From an uncultured Pseudomonadota bacterium (GTDB lineage: Bacteria > Pseudomonadota > Gammaproteobacteria > Methylococcales > Methylomonadaceae), in the NCBI GenBank assembly GCA_903875455.1, contig CAIQWF010000087.1, forward strand, positions 1-32,795: a stretch of 32,795 bases of DNA, written 5' to 3'. The translations under genes were made by a program, and so were the position numbers. Below, piece by piece: positions 16,492 to 23,804 of the stretch (positions are counted from its first letter, which is position 1; every line of letters begins with the position of its first letter). The notes beneath the pieces were generated by a model, which worked only from the letters and a program-made list of their open reading frames with translations, was not told the origin of the DNA and ran no database searches.

Positions 16492-17789
16492 TGTTTGTCG
16501 GTGTTTTTAGGCTTGGCTTTTGAGGCGCTGAATTTTTTCGGGCTGCGTTTTCTGCTGGCAGCAGGGCGGGTCATTTTCTTTTGTCTGGCTTCATCAGCCG
16601 TTTGAAACTCAGTCCACCACTGCGCCAGATTTGTATCAGCTCCGCCGGTTTCAGCCCGTAACACCAGAAAATCATAAGCGGCTCTAAAACGCGGATGCGC
16701 CAATAACCGGAAGGGTTTAATTCCTGTGCATTGCCGTAGCCGTGATTGCAGCAACCAGACTTCGCGCATTGATTGGGTGATGCGTTTCGGTATCGCGGTG
16801 ATTTTTATTTGCCGGTTCAACACTTCATTGGCGGCATTTTGATAGGCAGATAGCACATCTTCACCGTGAACAATTTTTTCCTCTGCAAGCGATTGCACAG
16901 GTTCCCACAAAAAGGCCGAAAGCAGAAAATAAGGAGTAACACTTTTGCCTTCGGTGATACGTTTGTCAGAGTTTTCCAAAGCCCGAACCAGAAACAGGCG
17001 CGGAAAGCCTTCGGATTCGCTTTCCAGACAGCGGTCAGTTTCAGGAAACAGCACAGCGAATAAACCGTAATGACGTAGCATTTCAAAAGTTTGCAGCCCG
17101 TAACCGCTTAAAAACAGCTTGAGCATTTCATCGAACAGGCGGGCGGCGGGAACGCCGTTTAATAAACCAGCCAGTTCAGGCAACGGTTTTTCACAAGCTT
17201 TGTCCAGAGTAAAACCCAGTTTTACTGCAAAACGCACCACCCGCAACATTCTAACCGGGTCTTCGCGGTAACGGGTCACAGGCTCGCCAATCAGCCTGAG
17301 AATCCCGGCGCGGAGGTCTGCCATGCCGTTGGTGTAATCAACAATCGAAAAATCGCGGATATTGTAATAAAGCGAGTTGACGGTGAAATCCCGGCGCCAC
17401 ACGTCTTCTTCCAGCGTGCCGTAGATGTTATCCCGTAGCAATCTGCCGTCTTCGTGGGTTTGCTGGTTTTCACTATCTTCCTCGGCACTGCCGCGAAAGG
17501 TCGCCACCTCAACGATTTCTGGGCCAAAAAATACATGCGCCAGTCGAAAACGCCGGCCAACCAGACGGCAATTGCGAAACACGCGCCGCACCTGGTCGGG
17601 ATTGGCATTGGTGACGACATCAAAATCTTTAGGTTCACGGCCCAATAATAAATCACGCACACAACCGCCGACCAGATAAGCTTCAAAGCCTGCTTTTTTG
17701 AGTTGATACAGAACTTTCAGGGCGCTATCGCTGATATTGGAGCGCGAAATAGTGTGTTCCGAGCGTGAATAAACGGTTGGTACAGGCAT
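16488..17789 (-). CDS. pcnB: Poly(A) polymerase I
   Basis: PcnB adds 3' poly(A) tails that mark RNAs for decay. The 433-residue product has the nucleotidyltransferase head LVGGCVRDLLLGREPKDFD, with catalytic Asp55 and Asp57. The poly(A)-polymerase signature RLVGRRFRLAHV, the DFTVNSLYYN segment and RYREDPVRMLRVVRFAVKLGF follow. The N-terminal RSEHTISR matches the gammaproteobacterial enzyme and separates it from the related CCA-adding enzyme. The C-terminus is a basic, low-complexity tail (about the last 30 residues) rich in Lys/Arg/Ser, as in other PcnB proteins, probably for RNA contact. It is the first gene of the pcnB-folK-panB operon. Confidence 0.95.
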   Translation of the reverse strand: MPVPTVYSRSEHTISRSNISDSALKVLYQLKKAGFEAYLVGGCVRDLLLGREPKDFDVVTNANPDQVRRVFRNCRLVGRRFRLAHVFFGPEIVEVATFRGSAEEDSENQQTHEDGRLLRDNIYGTLEEDVWRRDFTVNSLYYNIRDFSIVDYTNGMADLRAGILRLIGEPVTRYREDPVRMLRVVRFAVKLGFTLDKACEKPLPELAGLLNGVPAARLFDEMLKLFLSGYGLQTFEMLRHYGLFAVLFPETDRCLESESEGFPRLFLVRALENSDKRITEGKSVTPYFLLSAFLWEPVQSLAEEKIVHGEDVLSAYQNAANEVLNRQIKITAIPKRITQSMREVWLLQSRLRQCTGIKPFRLLAHPRFRAAYDFLVLRAETGGADTNLAQWWTEFQTADEARQKKMTRPAASRKRSPKKFSASKAKPKNTDKQ

Positions 17790-18086
17790 TTGCGTTTCGG
17801 ACTCTGCAACAACTGACGCAGTAGGGGGGGAGGAGTTGGTTAAAATGACTTTTATTCCCTGTTATGTTTATTATTAGATGGGGTTATCATATCACTGACT
17901 CGAATTCTAGCTCAAATCACAGCTTTCTTTTACAGAAACCTTTTGAGTATAGTAAAATCGATGACTTAGGTTTATGAGTATCATCATAACAAGTATCAAG
18001 CCGGTAGTATGCGCGTTTGGCTTATTTTTAAGCCTAACAATTATTTTTATAACACTTGTGTCAAAGTGATAGTGATGGGGAAATGT
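17790..18086. promoter_or_regulatory. Divergent gap between pcnB and a small membrane-protein gene; candidate plus-strand promoter
   Basis: In the plus direction TTTACA at 17929-17934 and TAAAAT at 17953-17958 are 18 nt apart and could drive the membrane-gene cluster. Further on, GGCTTA at 18019-18024 and TAAGCC at 18029-18034 can form a small hairpin in the leader. A run of seven G at 17824-17830 lies just upstream of pcnB. No gene is convincing in this stretch. Confidence 0.4.
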
Positions 18087-18293
18087 ATGTTCAGCAAAAT
18101 TTTGAATGCCTTGATTGACCAGCCTTTTTTAGCCAGTATTTTTATAGCGGATTTTGCTATTTTATTGCTGCACAAACCGCCGTTTTTATTTTCGGTGCTG
18201 ATGTTGGGCGGGCTGGGGGCAATGTGTATGTATTATGGCCAAAAGTTGGCACTGTTCAATATCTCAGCAGAGCAAGCTGAAAAAGCAGATTGA
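18087..18293 (+). CDS. Small membrane protein of unknown function
   Basis: A 68-residue product starts at the ATG at 18087, with GGGG six nt upstream. The frame is open to 18009, and an ATG at 18075 is also possible. The translation (MFSKILNALIDQPFLASIFIADFA...) has two hydrophobic stretches, about residues 14-28 and 33-48, and a polar tail ending QAEKAD, so it is probably a two-helix membrane protein. Its stop overlaps the TTG start of the RDD gene by 4 nt (TTGA), which argues for translation and coupling with the downstream gene. I do not recognise a family. Confidence 0.6.
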   Translation: MFSKILNALIDQPFLASIFIADFAILLLHKPPFLFSVLMLGGLGAMCMYYGQKLALFNISAEQAEKAD

Positions 18294-18736
18294 AAAATTC
18301 GCAGTTAGAATCGGGGGTAAAAACGGATTTTCCCCCAGGTTTTTTTCGCCGTTTGGCAGCAATGGTTTACGATTCCTTTCTTTTAGTGGCATTATGGTTT
18401 TTAGCCACTGCGCTATTATTACCCCTTAACGGCGGTCAGGCCTTTAGTTCCGGGCAAATTTTTTATCCTGTTTATTTGCTCGGCGTAAGCTTTGGCTTTT
18501 ACGGCTGGTTTTGGACCCACGGCGGCCAGACTTTAGGGTTAAAAGCCTGGAAAATAAAAGTCCTGACTTTTGAGCAACAGCCGTTGAGCTGGAAACAGGC
18601 GTTTATCCGCTTTAGCAGTGCCGTTTTATCGTTGCTGGTCTGTGGATGCGGATTTTTTTGGGTAATCTGGGATAAAAACAGCTATGCTTGGCATGATTAT
18701 TTATCAAAAACCCAAATGTTTTTTGAGAGTAAATAA
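18290..18736 (+). CDS. RDD family membrane protein
   Basis: The 148-residue product contains the RDD domain: PPGFFRRLAAMVYDSFLL at the start, with the name-giving Arg and Asp, then membrane helices, then GQTLGLKAWKIKV and the conserved late Asp region (WDKNSYAWHDYLSKTQMF). Three membrane segments are visible. I use the TTG at 18290 because the domain begins before the first internal ATG (18362) and because it overlaps the preceding stop. RDD proteins are often small membrane proteins of unknown role; some have been linked to ion transport. The gene lies 21 nt before yccA. Confidence 0.8.
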   Translation: MKNSQLESGVKTDFPPGFFRRLAAMVYDSFLLVALWFLATALLLPLNGGQAFSSGQIFYPVYLLGVSFGFYGWFWTHGGQTLGLKAWKIKVLTFEQQPLSWKQAFIRFSSAVLSLLVCGCGFFWVIWDKNSYAWHDYLSKTQMFFESK

Positions 18737-18757
18737 CTATTTTCTTTACGGAGTGAA

Positions 18758-19429
18758 ATGATGAAAGTTGATGTGTCTACCGTTCAATCGGAAGCGGGGA
18801 TTTTAGAATCCAACAAAGTATTGAGAAATACTTACTTATTGCTGTCGATGACCTTATTGTTCAGTGCGGTTACTGCCGGAATAGCGATGTTTTTAAACGT
18901 GCCGTCATTTGGTCCGATTCTTACGCTGGTAGGTTATATGGCCTTGCTGTTTTTAACCACGAAATTCAGAAACAGTGCGGCAGGTTTGCTGTGTATTTTC
19001 GCTTTTACCGGCTTTATGGGACTGACTTTAGGGCCGATTTTAAATCTTTATCTTCATGCCTTTGCCAACGGCCAGCAATTAGTGATGACAGCATTAGGCG
19101 GCACCGGGGTAATTTTCTTAGGTTTGTCAGCTTACGCATTAACCACCCGTAAAGATTTTAGCTTTATGGGCGGCTTTTTAATGGTCGGCATTTTAGTGGC
19201 ATTTTTAGCGGGAATAGGCGCATTGTTATTCTCAATTCCTGCTTTATCGCTTGCCGTTTCTGCAATGTTTATTTTATTAATGTCTGGGATGATTTTATTT
19301 GAAACCAGCAACATTATTCATGGCGGCGAAACCAACTACATTATGGCAACTATCTCGTTGTATGTATCAATTTACAACCTGTTCGTAAGTCTGCTGCAAA
19401 TTCTTGGCATTTTCGGCGGCGATGACTAA
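18758..19429 (+). CDS. yccA: Bax inhibitor-1/YccA family membrane protein, FtsH modulator
   Basis: The 223-residue product has about seven membrane helices and resembles E. coli YccA along its whole length: KVLRNTYLLLSMTLLFSAVTA, GPILTLVGYMALLFLTTK, LGPILNLYLH, YALTTRKDFSFMGGFL and the strongly conserved C-terminal ILFETSNIIHGGETNYIMAT. YccA is an inner-membrane protein that binds and modulates the FtsH protease and protects the SecY translocon; the function here is by homology. ACGGAG precedes the start. An intrinsic-terminator hairpin begins about 25 nt after its stop, inside the next gene. The tusE/dsrC-type gene that often follows yccA is not here. Confidence 0.93.
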   Translation: MMKVDVSTVQSEAGILESNKVLRNTYLLLSMTLLFSAVTAGIAMFLNVPSFGPILTLVGYMALLFLTTKFRNSAAGLLCIFAFTGFMGLTLGPILNLYLHAFANGQQLVMTALGGTGVIFLGLSAYALTTRKDFSFMGGFLMVGILVAFLAGIGALLFSIPALSLAVSAMFILLMSGMILFETSNIIHGGETNYIMATISLYVSIYNLFVSLLQILGIFGGDD

Positions 19430-19958
19430 CAGATCAGGCGTGCTGACTTCTGCAAAAAGCCCGATTTTTATAGTCGGGCTTTTTTGTTTGTTGCTGCTGG
19501 TGAGTTGCAGTAAAGGCGATAATCCAGACGATGTTACTATCGAATTTTGGACTGCCTTGTCTGAAAATAATCTGGAAGAGGCAAAATATTACAGCACAGA
19601 CGCGTCAGCAGAATTGTTTGATGAAAAAGTCCGTAACGCTTCCTTTCAGATTGGCAAGGTAAGATATGATTGTGATGGCGCAACGGTAGTCACTCGCCTG
19701 GTGCGGCAATCTGCTGAAACCAGTTCCACTTTCAACACTTATCTAGTCAGGGATCAGGATGAAGATCGCTGGAAAGTGGATTATCGGCATACCTTGAAAA
19801 ATATTGACCGGGTTGCTGACAAACGCTTTAAAAATCTTATCAAGACCACCAAAGAGTCGGGTAAATCCGCCAAGGTGAGTTTGTGGTCATTTATTAAAGA
19901 GCTGGGACATTCGATTGCACAGCTGTTTAAAAACATGAAAGAAAGGTTGTTGCGCTGA
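19422..19958 (+). CDS. Putative outer-membrane lipoprotein
   Basis: From the ATG at 19422, which overlaps the yccA end by 8 nt, the product has 178 residues. The signal sequence has a lipobox LLVSC with Cys29, and Ser at +2 suggests outer-membrane sorting. The mature part resembles small NTF2-like DUF4878-type lipoproteins: DDVTIEFWTALSENNLEEAK near the start and DQDEDRWKVDYRHTLKN further on. A basic helical tail follows. That family assignment is tentative. The signal-peptide codons contain a terminator-like hairpin (19454-19485). The gene converges on the metallopeptidase gene with a 13-nt gap. Confidence 0.75.
   Translation: MTNRSGVLTSAKSPIFIVGLFCLLLLVSCSKGDNPDDVTIEFWTALSENNLEEAKYYSTDASAELFDEKVRNASFQIGKVRYDCDGATVVTRLVRQSAETSSTFNTYLVRDQDEDRWKVDYRHTLKNIDRVADKRFKNLIKTTKESGKSAKVSLWSFIKELGHSIAQLFKNMKERLLR
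19454..19485 (+). terminator. Intrinsic terminator inside a coding region, after yccA
   Basis: AAAAAGCCCGA at 19454-19464 pairs with TCGGGCTTTTT at 19474-19484, with a T6 tract at 19480-19485. It lies about 25 nt after the yccA stop, where a terminator is expected, but within codons 11-22 of the lipoprotein gene. Confidence 0.75.
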
Positions 19959-19971
19959 TTTTTTAGGTTGA

Positions 19972-20748
19972 TTAAGGCTTGAGCCAATTGATTTCCAGCG
20001 CGGTTTGTGAACCGACCACACATTGGTTTAGATCTTCTGCCATTCGCGATTCGGTGCTGGATTTTGGAATGTGCGCCGACATGATTTCAGCCAGTTTTTG
20101 CGGATAAAGCGGCTGTTTATCGGGTTCCGCATAACCTGCGGGGAAAACCGGTTCACCGTTTCCATCATATTTATCGGTTGCTCCGACCGTGTGCAATATT
20201 TCATGAGCTATCACCACATTATTTTGCGCGGCCTGCTGTTTTGAGGCAAAAGCGTGAACAATCGTCAACAGTCCTTTATTGAGTCCTAACGAATGCTGCA
20301 ACACCCGGTTTTTATCGTCCTGATGATAGTATAAAAATACCAGCACTTTATCGGTATTGGCTTTGGCATCAGGCGTGTGATTGAAAGCCCAGTAGCGAAA
20401 TTTTAATCCCCACCACACAATCGTCCACATGTCAGAGCCAAGTGCAGGTTCGGTCGGCGGATGTTCGACTAAAATACTGCCTAAATGCGTTAGGGTTGGC
20501 TGCGGTGTGACAGTGTTGTATTTTTTGCTTTCGCGTTGAAAAAACAAATCAATATCTGCGAAAGTCTTTTCATCCAAATGTTGGATGTATTTGTCGACAA
20601 CGGGACTGTTATTGTCGCCATTCATTGGATAAATGACCACTTCCAGCGGTCGCGCCCAGGTTCGGGATTTTAGTTTCTGGTTTTTGCTGTAAAAAGCCAC
20701 CGCAAACAGAAGCAATAATAACGAAGTGATGCGGATTAGTTTGAACAT
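19972..20748 (-). CDS. Membrane-anchored putative zinc metallopeptidase (HExxH)
   Basis: The 258-residue product starts at the ATG at 20748; the frame extends five codons to a TTG. One N-terminal hydrophobic segment (residues 7-20) looks like an uncleaved anchor, leaving the rest in the periplasm. The segment VVIAHEILHTVGATDKYD carries a zincin-type HExxH motif (His182-Glu183, His186). A downstream Asp or His could be a third ligand; the region MSAHIPKS is a candidate. I do not recognise a named family. The gene is the only minus-strand gene between the yccA cluster and the toxin module. It could be an inactive or non-proteolytic zincin fold, but the motif is complete. Confidence 0.65.
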   Translation of the reverse strand: MFKLIRITSLLLLLFAVAFYSKNQKLKSRTWARPLEVVIYPMNGDNNSPVVDKYIQHLDEKTFADIDLFFQRESKKYNTVTPQPTLTHLGSILVEHPPTEPALGSDMWTIVWWGLKFRYWAFNHTPDAKANTDKVLVFLYYHQDDKNRVLQHSLGLNKGLLTIVHAFASKQQAAQNNVVIAHEILHTVGATDKYDGNGEPVFPAGYAEPDKQPLYPQKLAEIMSAHIPKSSTESRMAEDLNQCVVGSQTALEINWLKP

Positions 20749-20820
20749 CTGAGTTTTTTGCAAAGTGCCTTAAAAATTTAATGAAGAAAAGGTGTTTGGC
20801 GTTGTCGCGTTTTTCATCTC

Positions 20821-20836
20821 ATTCCATCCGAGCTAC
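20821..20836. repeat. Partial copy of the CCATCC-GAGCTAC repeat
   Basis: ATTCCATCCGAGCTAC differs by one base from ATTCCATCCGGGCTAC at 21675-21690, the right arm of the full repeat on the other side of the toxin-antitoxin pair. It looks like a remnant or half copy of that dispersed repeat. Confidence 0.55.
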
Positions 20837-20907
20837 CTTGCTGAATCAAGTAGCTTCACGTTTCTGTTAAGGTTGGTTATTGGATAAACCATGATACCAT
20901 ATACAGT

Positions 20908-21321
20908 ATGATAAAAGTTATTATTGATACCAATGTATTGTTTGCAGGCTTGTATTCAGCGAGCGGAGCGTCTTATAAATTATTGAACTTACTCGTTTCC
21001 GGTGAGTTTGAAATTATTTTATCAACGCCGTTACTGTTTGAATATGAAGATGTTTTAAAGCGTAATCAGCTTTTGCTCAATTTAGACTCGGTGGAAATTG
21101 AAATTATCCTGGATAATCTTTGTAGTCTTGCGCAATTCCAAAAAGTTTATTTTTTATGGCGACCTTATTTGTCAGACCCGAAAGACGATATGGTTTTGGA
21201 ATTGGCCGTTGCCGCAAACATTAAAACAATTGTCACGCATAATCTGAAAGATTTTGCCGGTATTGATAAATTTGGCGTAGAAGCCATTACCCCTAAAGAA
21301 TTTTTGGAGCGTTTAACATGA
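20908..21321 (+). CDS. PIN-domain toxin (type II toxin-antitoxin)
   Basis: This 137-residue protein has the PIN ribonuclease fold. The first acidic residue is Asp7 in IIDTNVLFAGL, Glu residues lie in FEYEDVLKR, and DPKDDMVLELAVAA supplies the distal Asp/Glu cluster, followed by KTIVTHNLKDF. This pattern fits the group annotated as putative toxin-antitoxin toxin component, PIN family, RNases that cleave tRNA or mRNA. The stop overlaps the antitoxin ATG by 4 nt (ATGA). The toxin comes first, the reverse of the usual order. There is no clear ribosome-binding site, and an imperfect inverted repeat (TACCATA-TACAG-TATGATA) covers the start codon, a possible autoregulatory operator. Confidence 0.85.
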   Translation: MIKVIIDTNVLFAGLYSASGASYKLLNLLVSGEFEIILSTPLLFEYEDVLKRNQLLLNLDSVEIEIILDNLCSLAQFQKVYFLWRPYLSDPKDDMVLELAVAANIKTIVTHNLKDFAGIDKFGVEAITPKEFLERLT

Positions 21322-21554
21322 GTGCATTAAGTTTACGATTGCCCGATTCCATTCACAGACACATTAAGCAAATCGCCCAACAAGAGGGCGTTTCGATTAA
21401 TCAGTTTATTGCCAGTGCGGTGGCTGAAAAGGTTTCTGCGATTGCCACCGAAGATTATTTGCAACAACGTGCTAATCGCGCTGACAAAGAGGCGTTTAAA
21501 GCGATTTTGGCAAAAGTCCCCAAACGGCAACCGATTTTGGGTGATGAGCTGTGA
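21318..21554 (+). CDS. Ribbon-helix-helix-type antitoxin
   Basis: The 78-residue product begins MSALSLRLPDSIHRHIKQIA, followed by EGVSINQFIASAVAEK. This is the ribbon-helix-helix/Arc-like DNA-binding pattern of antitoxins. Its polar C-terminal half (YLQQRANRADKEAFKAILAK) is the part expected to wrap the toxin. The start overlaps the PIN toxin stop. By family knowledge it should neutralise the toxin and repress the operon. A strong intrinsic terminator follows 12 nt after the stop, so the pair is a closed two-gene unit. Confidence 0.85.
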   Translation: MSALSLRLPDSIHRHIKQIAQQEGVSINQFIASAVAEKVSAIATEDYLQQRANRADKEAFKAILAKVPKRQPILGDEL

Positions 21555-21565
21555 AAATAGAAAAG

Positions 21566-21595
21566 CCCAACAAACGCGCCTGTTTGTTGGGTTTT
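21566..21595 (+). terminator. Intrinsic terminator of the toxin-antitoxin operon
   Basis: CCCAACAAAC at 21566-21575 and GTTTGTTGGG at 21582-21591 form a perfect 10-bp stem with a 6-nt loop, followed by TTTT. It lies directly after the antitoxin gene. Confidence 0.85.
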
Positions 21596-21601
21596 AAATA
21601 A

Positions 21602-21690
21602 GTAGCCCGTATGGAGCGTAGCGGAATACGGGAAAGATGGCGATTATTGTTAGGTTTGTCCCGGATTCCATTGCATTCCATCCGGGCTAC
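21602..21690. repeat. Dispersed inverted repeat (GTAGCCCG...CGGGCTAC)
   Basis: The arms run from GTAGCCCGTATGGAGCG at the left to CATTCCATCCGGGCTAC at the right. Second matching segments lie inside them (GGAATACGGGA and TCCCGGATTCC), around a central spacer of about 25 bp. Similar GTAGCCCGGATGGA-type repeats are common between genes in proteobacteria. A one-armed remnant is found at 20821-20836. Confidence 0.75.
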
Positions 21691-22084
21691 TCGCTACTCG
21701 CTTAGAGCTGTAATTGTGAGTGTTTGTGAGTGGCCGAACAAGTTAATTATTTTGATAATAGTTCTGCGTTAAATTTTCAGAACAACTTAAACATTCAAAG
21801 CAGTTTTTTTAACTAAAGGATTCGGTCAATAATAATTTCCCTGAGTCGGTTCGTGGTGAGCTTGTCCAACCAAATTACCCTTCAACAAGCTCGCCACGAA
21901 CGGTGAATTTAGAAATCGGGAAGTTATTTTTAACCATATCTTTAAAAGTTTTGGGAAGATTGTCGTTATGGGGGCATAGCGTTTGTGTAATGTCAGTTGA
22001 ATAGATAATTTTGCACAACAAAAAGTCTAATAAATTGCTAATTATTTAAGTGACTGGTTTTATTGTTATTTAGGGGAGTCGTTA
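21691..22084. other. AT-rich intergenic stretch upstream of the unrecognised 328-residue protein
   Basis: Apart from the inverted repeat at 21849-21901 I see no gene here. The last 100 bp are very AT-rich and probably contain the promoter of the gene at 22085, but no -35/-10 pair is convincing. Confidence 0.5.
21849..21901. repeat. Inverted repeat of the GTTCGT-GGTGAGCTTG family
   Basis: GTTCGTGGTGAGCTTGT at 21849-21865 is inverted at 21885-21901 with a single mismatch (17-bp arms, 19-bp spacer). It belongs to the same repeat family as the two copies at 10265-10340. Confidence 0.85.
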
Positions 22085-23071
22085 ATGCCTGATTTCAGTT
22101 TCATGAAAGATTCAGAAGGAAGAATCCAAAAAGCTATTGATAAAGTAGGCCGGGGTCTGCTTGCAAGAGCGTTTCAAAACTCTATCTTTGTATATGGCAC
22201 TACTGGAGGAGCGTTTGTTGGGAGGGCGATTCAACAGTGGCGGTCGGTTCTATTACGCAATAGGCTGGCTCGTAATGATACCCGTGATTTTAGAGAGCTC
22301 AATATTTATGATCCGGGACCACGTACAAGGGTCGCGTTAGATAATCAGATGATGGATCTTTATTATGGACAAGAAGGCACTTTAGTTCATCAGCGTAGAA
22401 ATCGCACCATTGGTGAATATGTTCACTATGCAATGTGTTTTTCTGCTTTCTATAATCATCGTATATCTGGCCGGGATGCTTATCTAAATACATTTGGTAG
22501 AGATCCTGATGGAAAAGGTGGTGTTATTGAAGGCTGGCAATCTTCTCCTAGACCTCCAAACGGTTTTCATCAGTTTGATGGTTTTTACTATCCTGACCCT
22601 GATGCCCCAGGTAAAGGTCTTACCGCAACCAAGGAAATGTCACGTATCATTAGAACAGGTATTTACGAGCTAGGAGGCACCTTAATATTTGAAGGAACCA
22701 ACGTAACCTATCAGTCAGTCTTTATTGAAGGAGGTTTTGTTTCCGATACCTCTCTTGAGGCTGAAAACCTGTTTAAGTTTTTTACTCCGGGTAAATCAAG
22801 AGTCCAATTTGGCAGAGGTGAGATTGTGTTTCATTGGCATGGACAGGAAACAGTTCCAGGCCTCAATTTATTTCATGAAAACTGGCTGTGGGGTATGCGT
22901 GATGGAAAACCAGTATTTCATAAAAAGGAAAATTTCGGACAGCCAAAACCTGGAGAGAAGATAAAAGATATTTATAATAACTTTTTGCCATTTTCTCCTG
23001 GCAGTTTAGCGAACAAAGCGTTTAGCGCTTTTTCTGAGTCTTTTTTGAAGCAAAAATTAAAAAATCTGTAG
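22085..23071 (+). CDS. Hypothetical protein, family not recognised
   Basis: The 328-residue product starts at 22085, with GGGGAG about 7 nt upstream. There is no signal peptide. A Gly-rich weakly hydrophobic segment (FVYGTTGGAFVGRAI, about residues 36-50) could touch a membrane. The middle is rich in aromatic residues, Gly and Asp (for example PNGFHQFDGFYYPDPDAPG), and a central part looks beta-rich (GIYELGGTLIFEG, TYQSVFIEGGF). A HWHGQ segment and several His residues lie in the C-terminal third. I know no family with this pattern. It stands alone, AT-rich, between dispersed repeats and next to a toxin-antitoxin pair, which suggests acquired DNA. Good codon structure and a ribosome-binding site support a real gene. 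Confidence 0.75.
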   Translation: MPDFSFMKDSEGRIQKAIDKVGRGLLARAFQNSIFVYGTTGGAFVGRAIQQWRSVLLRNRLARNDTRDFRELNIYDPGPRTRVALDNQMMDLYYGQEGTLVHQRRNRTIGEYVHYAMCFSAFYNHRISGRDAYLNTFGRDPDGKGGVIEGWQSSPRPPNGFHQFDGFYYPDPDAPGKGLTATKEMSRIIRTGIYELGGTLIFEGTNVTYQSVFIEGGFVSDTSLEAENLFKFFTPGKSRVQFGRGEIVFHWHGQETVPGLNLFHENWLWGMRDGKPVFHKKENFGQPKPGEKIKDIYNNFLPFSPGSLANKAFSAFSESFLKQKLKNL

Positions 23072-23103
23072 TAGTCGGTCAAATTATAAACGTTGTTTGC
23101 GCA

Positions 23104-23301
23104 TCAGATGGGCAAGGTAAACAAAATCCATGCAAGATAGTTTTTAGGCTTTATTTCTCCGCAGTGAGGGTGATGCAATTCGGTAAAGTTGATAGTTTTA
23201 TCTCCTGAAACGGCATCTTCCCCAGCGGTTGTAATATCGTGTCCTGCAAGATTACAACCTTTTACATTGCCTTCAACATAAATTTCCTGCGGTTGTATCA
23301 T
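23104..23301 (-). CDS. Doubtful small ORF, 65 residues
   Basis: A frame from ATG 23301 encodes MIQPQEIYVEGNVKGCNLAG... with a hydrophobic end (YLAWILFTLPI). There is no clear ribosome-binding site and no family that I recognise. It fills the 289-bp gap between the unrecognised gene and the JAMM peptidase gene, and its composition is protein-like (Gly, Asp, Thr, His). It may be a small gene or the remnant of a longer one. Confidence 0.3.
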   Translation of the reverse strand: MIQPQEIYVEGNVKGCNLAGHDITTAGEDAVSGDKTINFTELHHPHCGEIKPKNYLAWILFTLPI

Positions 23302-23360
23302 TGGTTGAGTGAGATTTGTTTGTTTTCATTTTACCTCCCCCAAAACACGGCAACGATTTT

Positions 23361-23777
23361 CTACTCGCTCAGAATCAAAATAACTTCCTGCGCTTGCCCT
23401 TCTGCAATCCTGAACCCGCGCATTTCCAGCACGCCTTTGGTGTTCAGCGAAATAATCAAATGCAAGGCTTGCGGCTGATTGGCCAATGCCAAATCAGTTG
23501 CTGAGGGCAGGGCAGGGGCAGTAGGATGTGAATGATAAACCGCAAATAATTCCTCGCCTTTTTCCCGCATTGCCACTTGCGCGGCAATCTGTTGTTTCGC
23601 ATCCAGTAAAAAACGGTTTTCCGGTTGTTCGGCACTGTTCGCTACCGGATAACAGCTGCAAGGCACACCGTTTTTCGCACCGATTAAACCGCAAACTTCG
23701 CTCTCCGGCGAACTTTGCGCATGATGCAATAATTGTTGGGTAAGTTTGCGTGGAATTTGAATTTCTGTGGAGTTCAT
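23361..23777 (-). CDS. M67-family (JAB1/MPN/JAMM) metallopeptidase
   Basis: The 138-residue single-domain protein carries the JAMM zinc site: Glu27 in SEVCGLIG, and His82, His84, Ser92 and Asp95 in YHSHPTAPALPSATD. Stand-alone bacterial JAMM proteins of this size cut isopeptide or peptide bonds, often removing C-terminal tails from ubiquitin-like sulfur carriers in thiamine, molybdopterin or cysteine pathways. No such carrier or E1-like gene is adjacent, so the substrate is open. It lies downstream of prmC on the same strand, separated from it by a terminator-like palindrome. Confidence 0.85.
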   Translation of the reverse strand: MNSTEIQIPRKLTQQLLHHAQSSPESEVCGLIGAKNGVPCSCYPVANSAEQPENRFLLDAKQQIAAQVAMREKGEELFAVYHSHPTAPALPSATDLALANQPQALHLIISLNTKGVLEMRGFRIAEGQAQEVILILSE

Positions 23778-23804
23778 AGTGGCTGCAAAGATAAAGTGGA
23801 TGAA

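Noticed and set aside
17824-17830. Run of seven G upstream of pcnB as a phase-variable tract
   Set aside because: It is short, not in a coding region, and not at a promoter spacer that I can identify.
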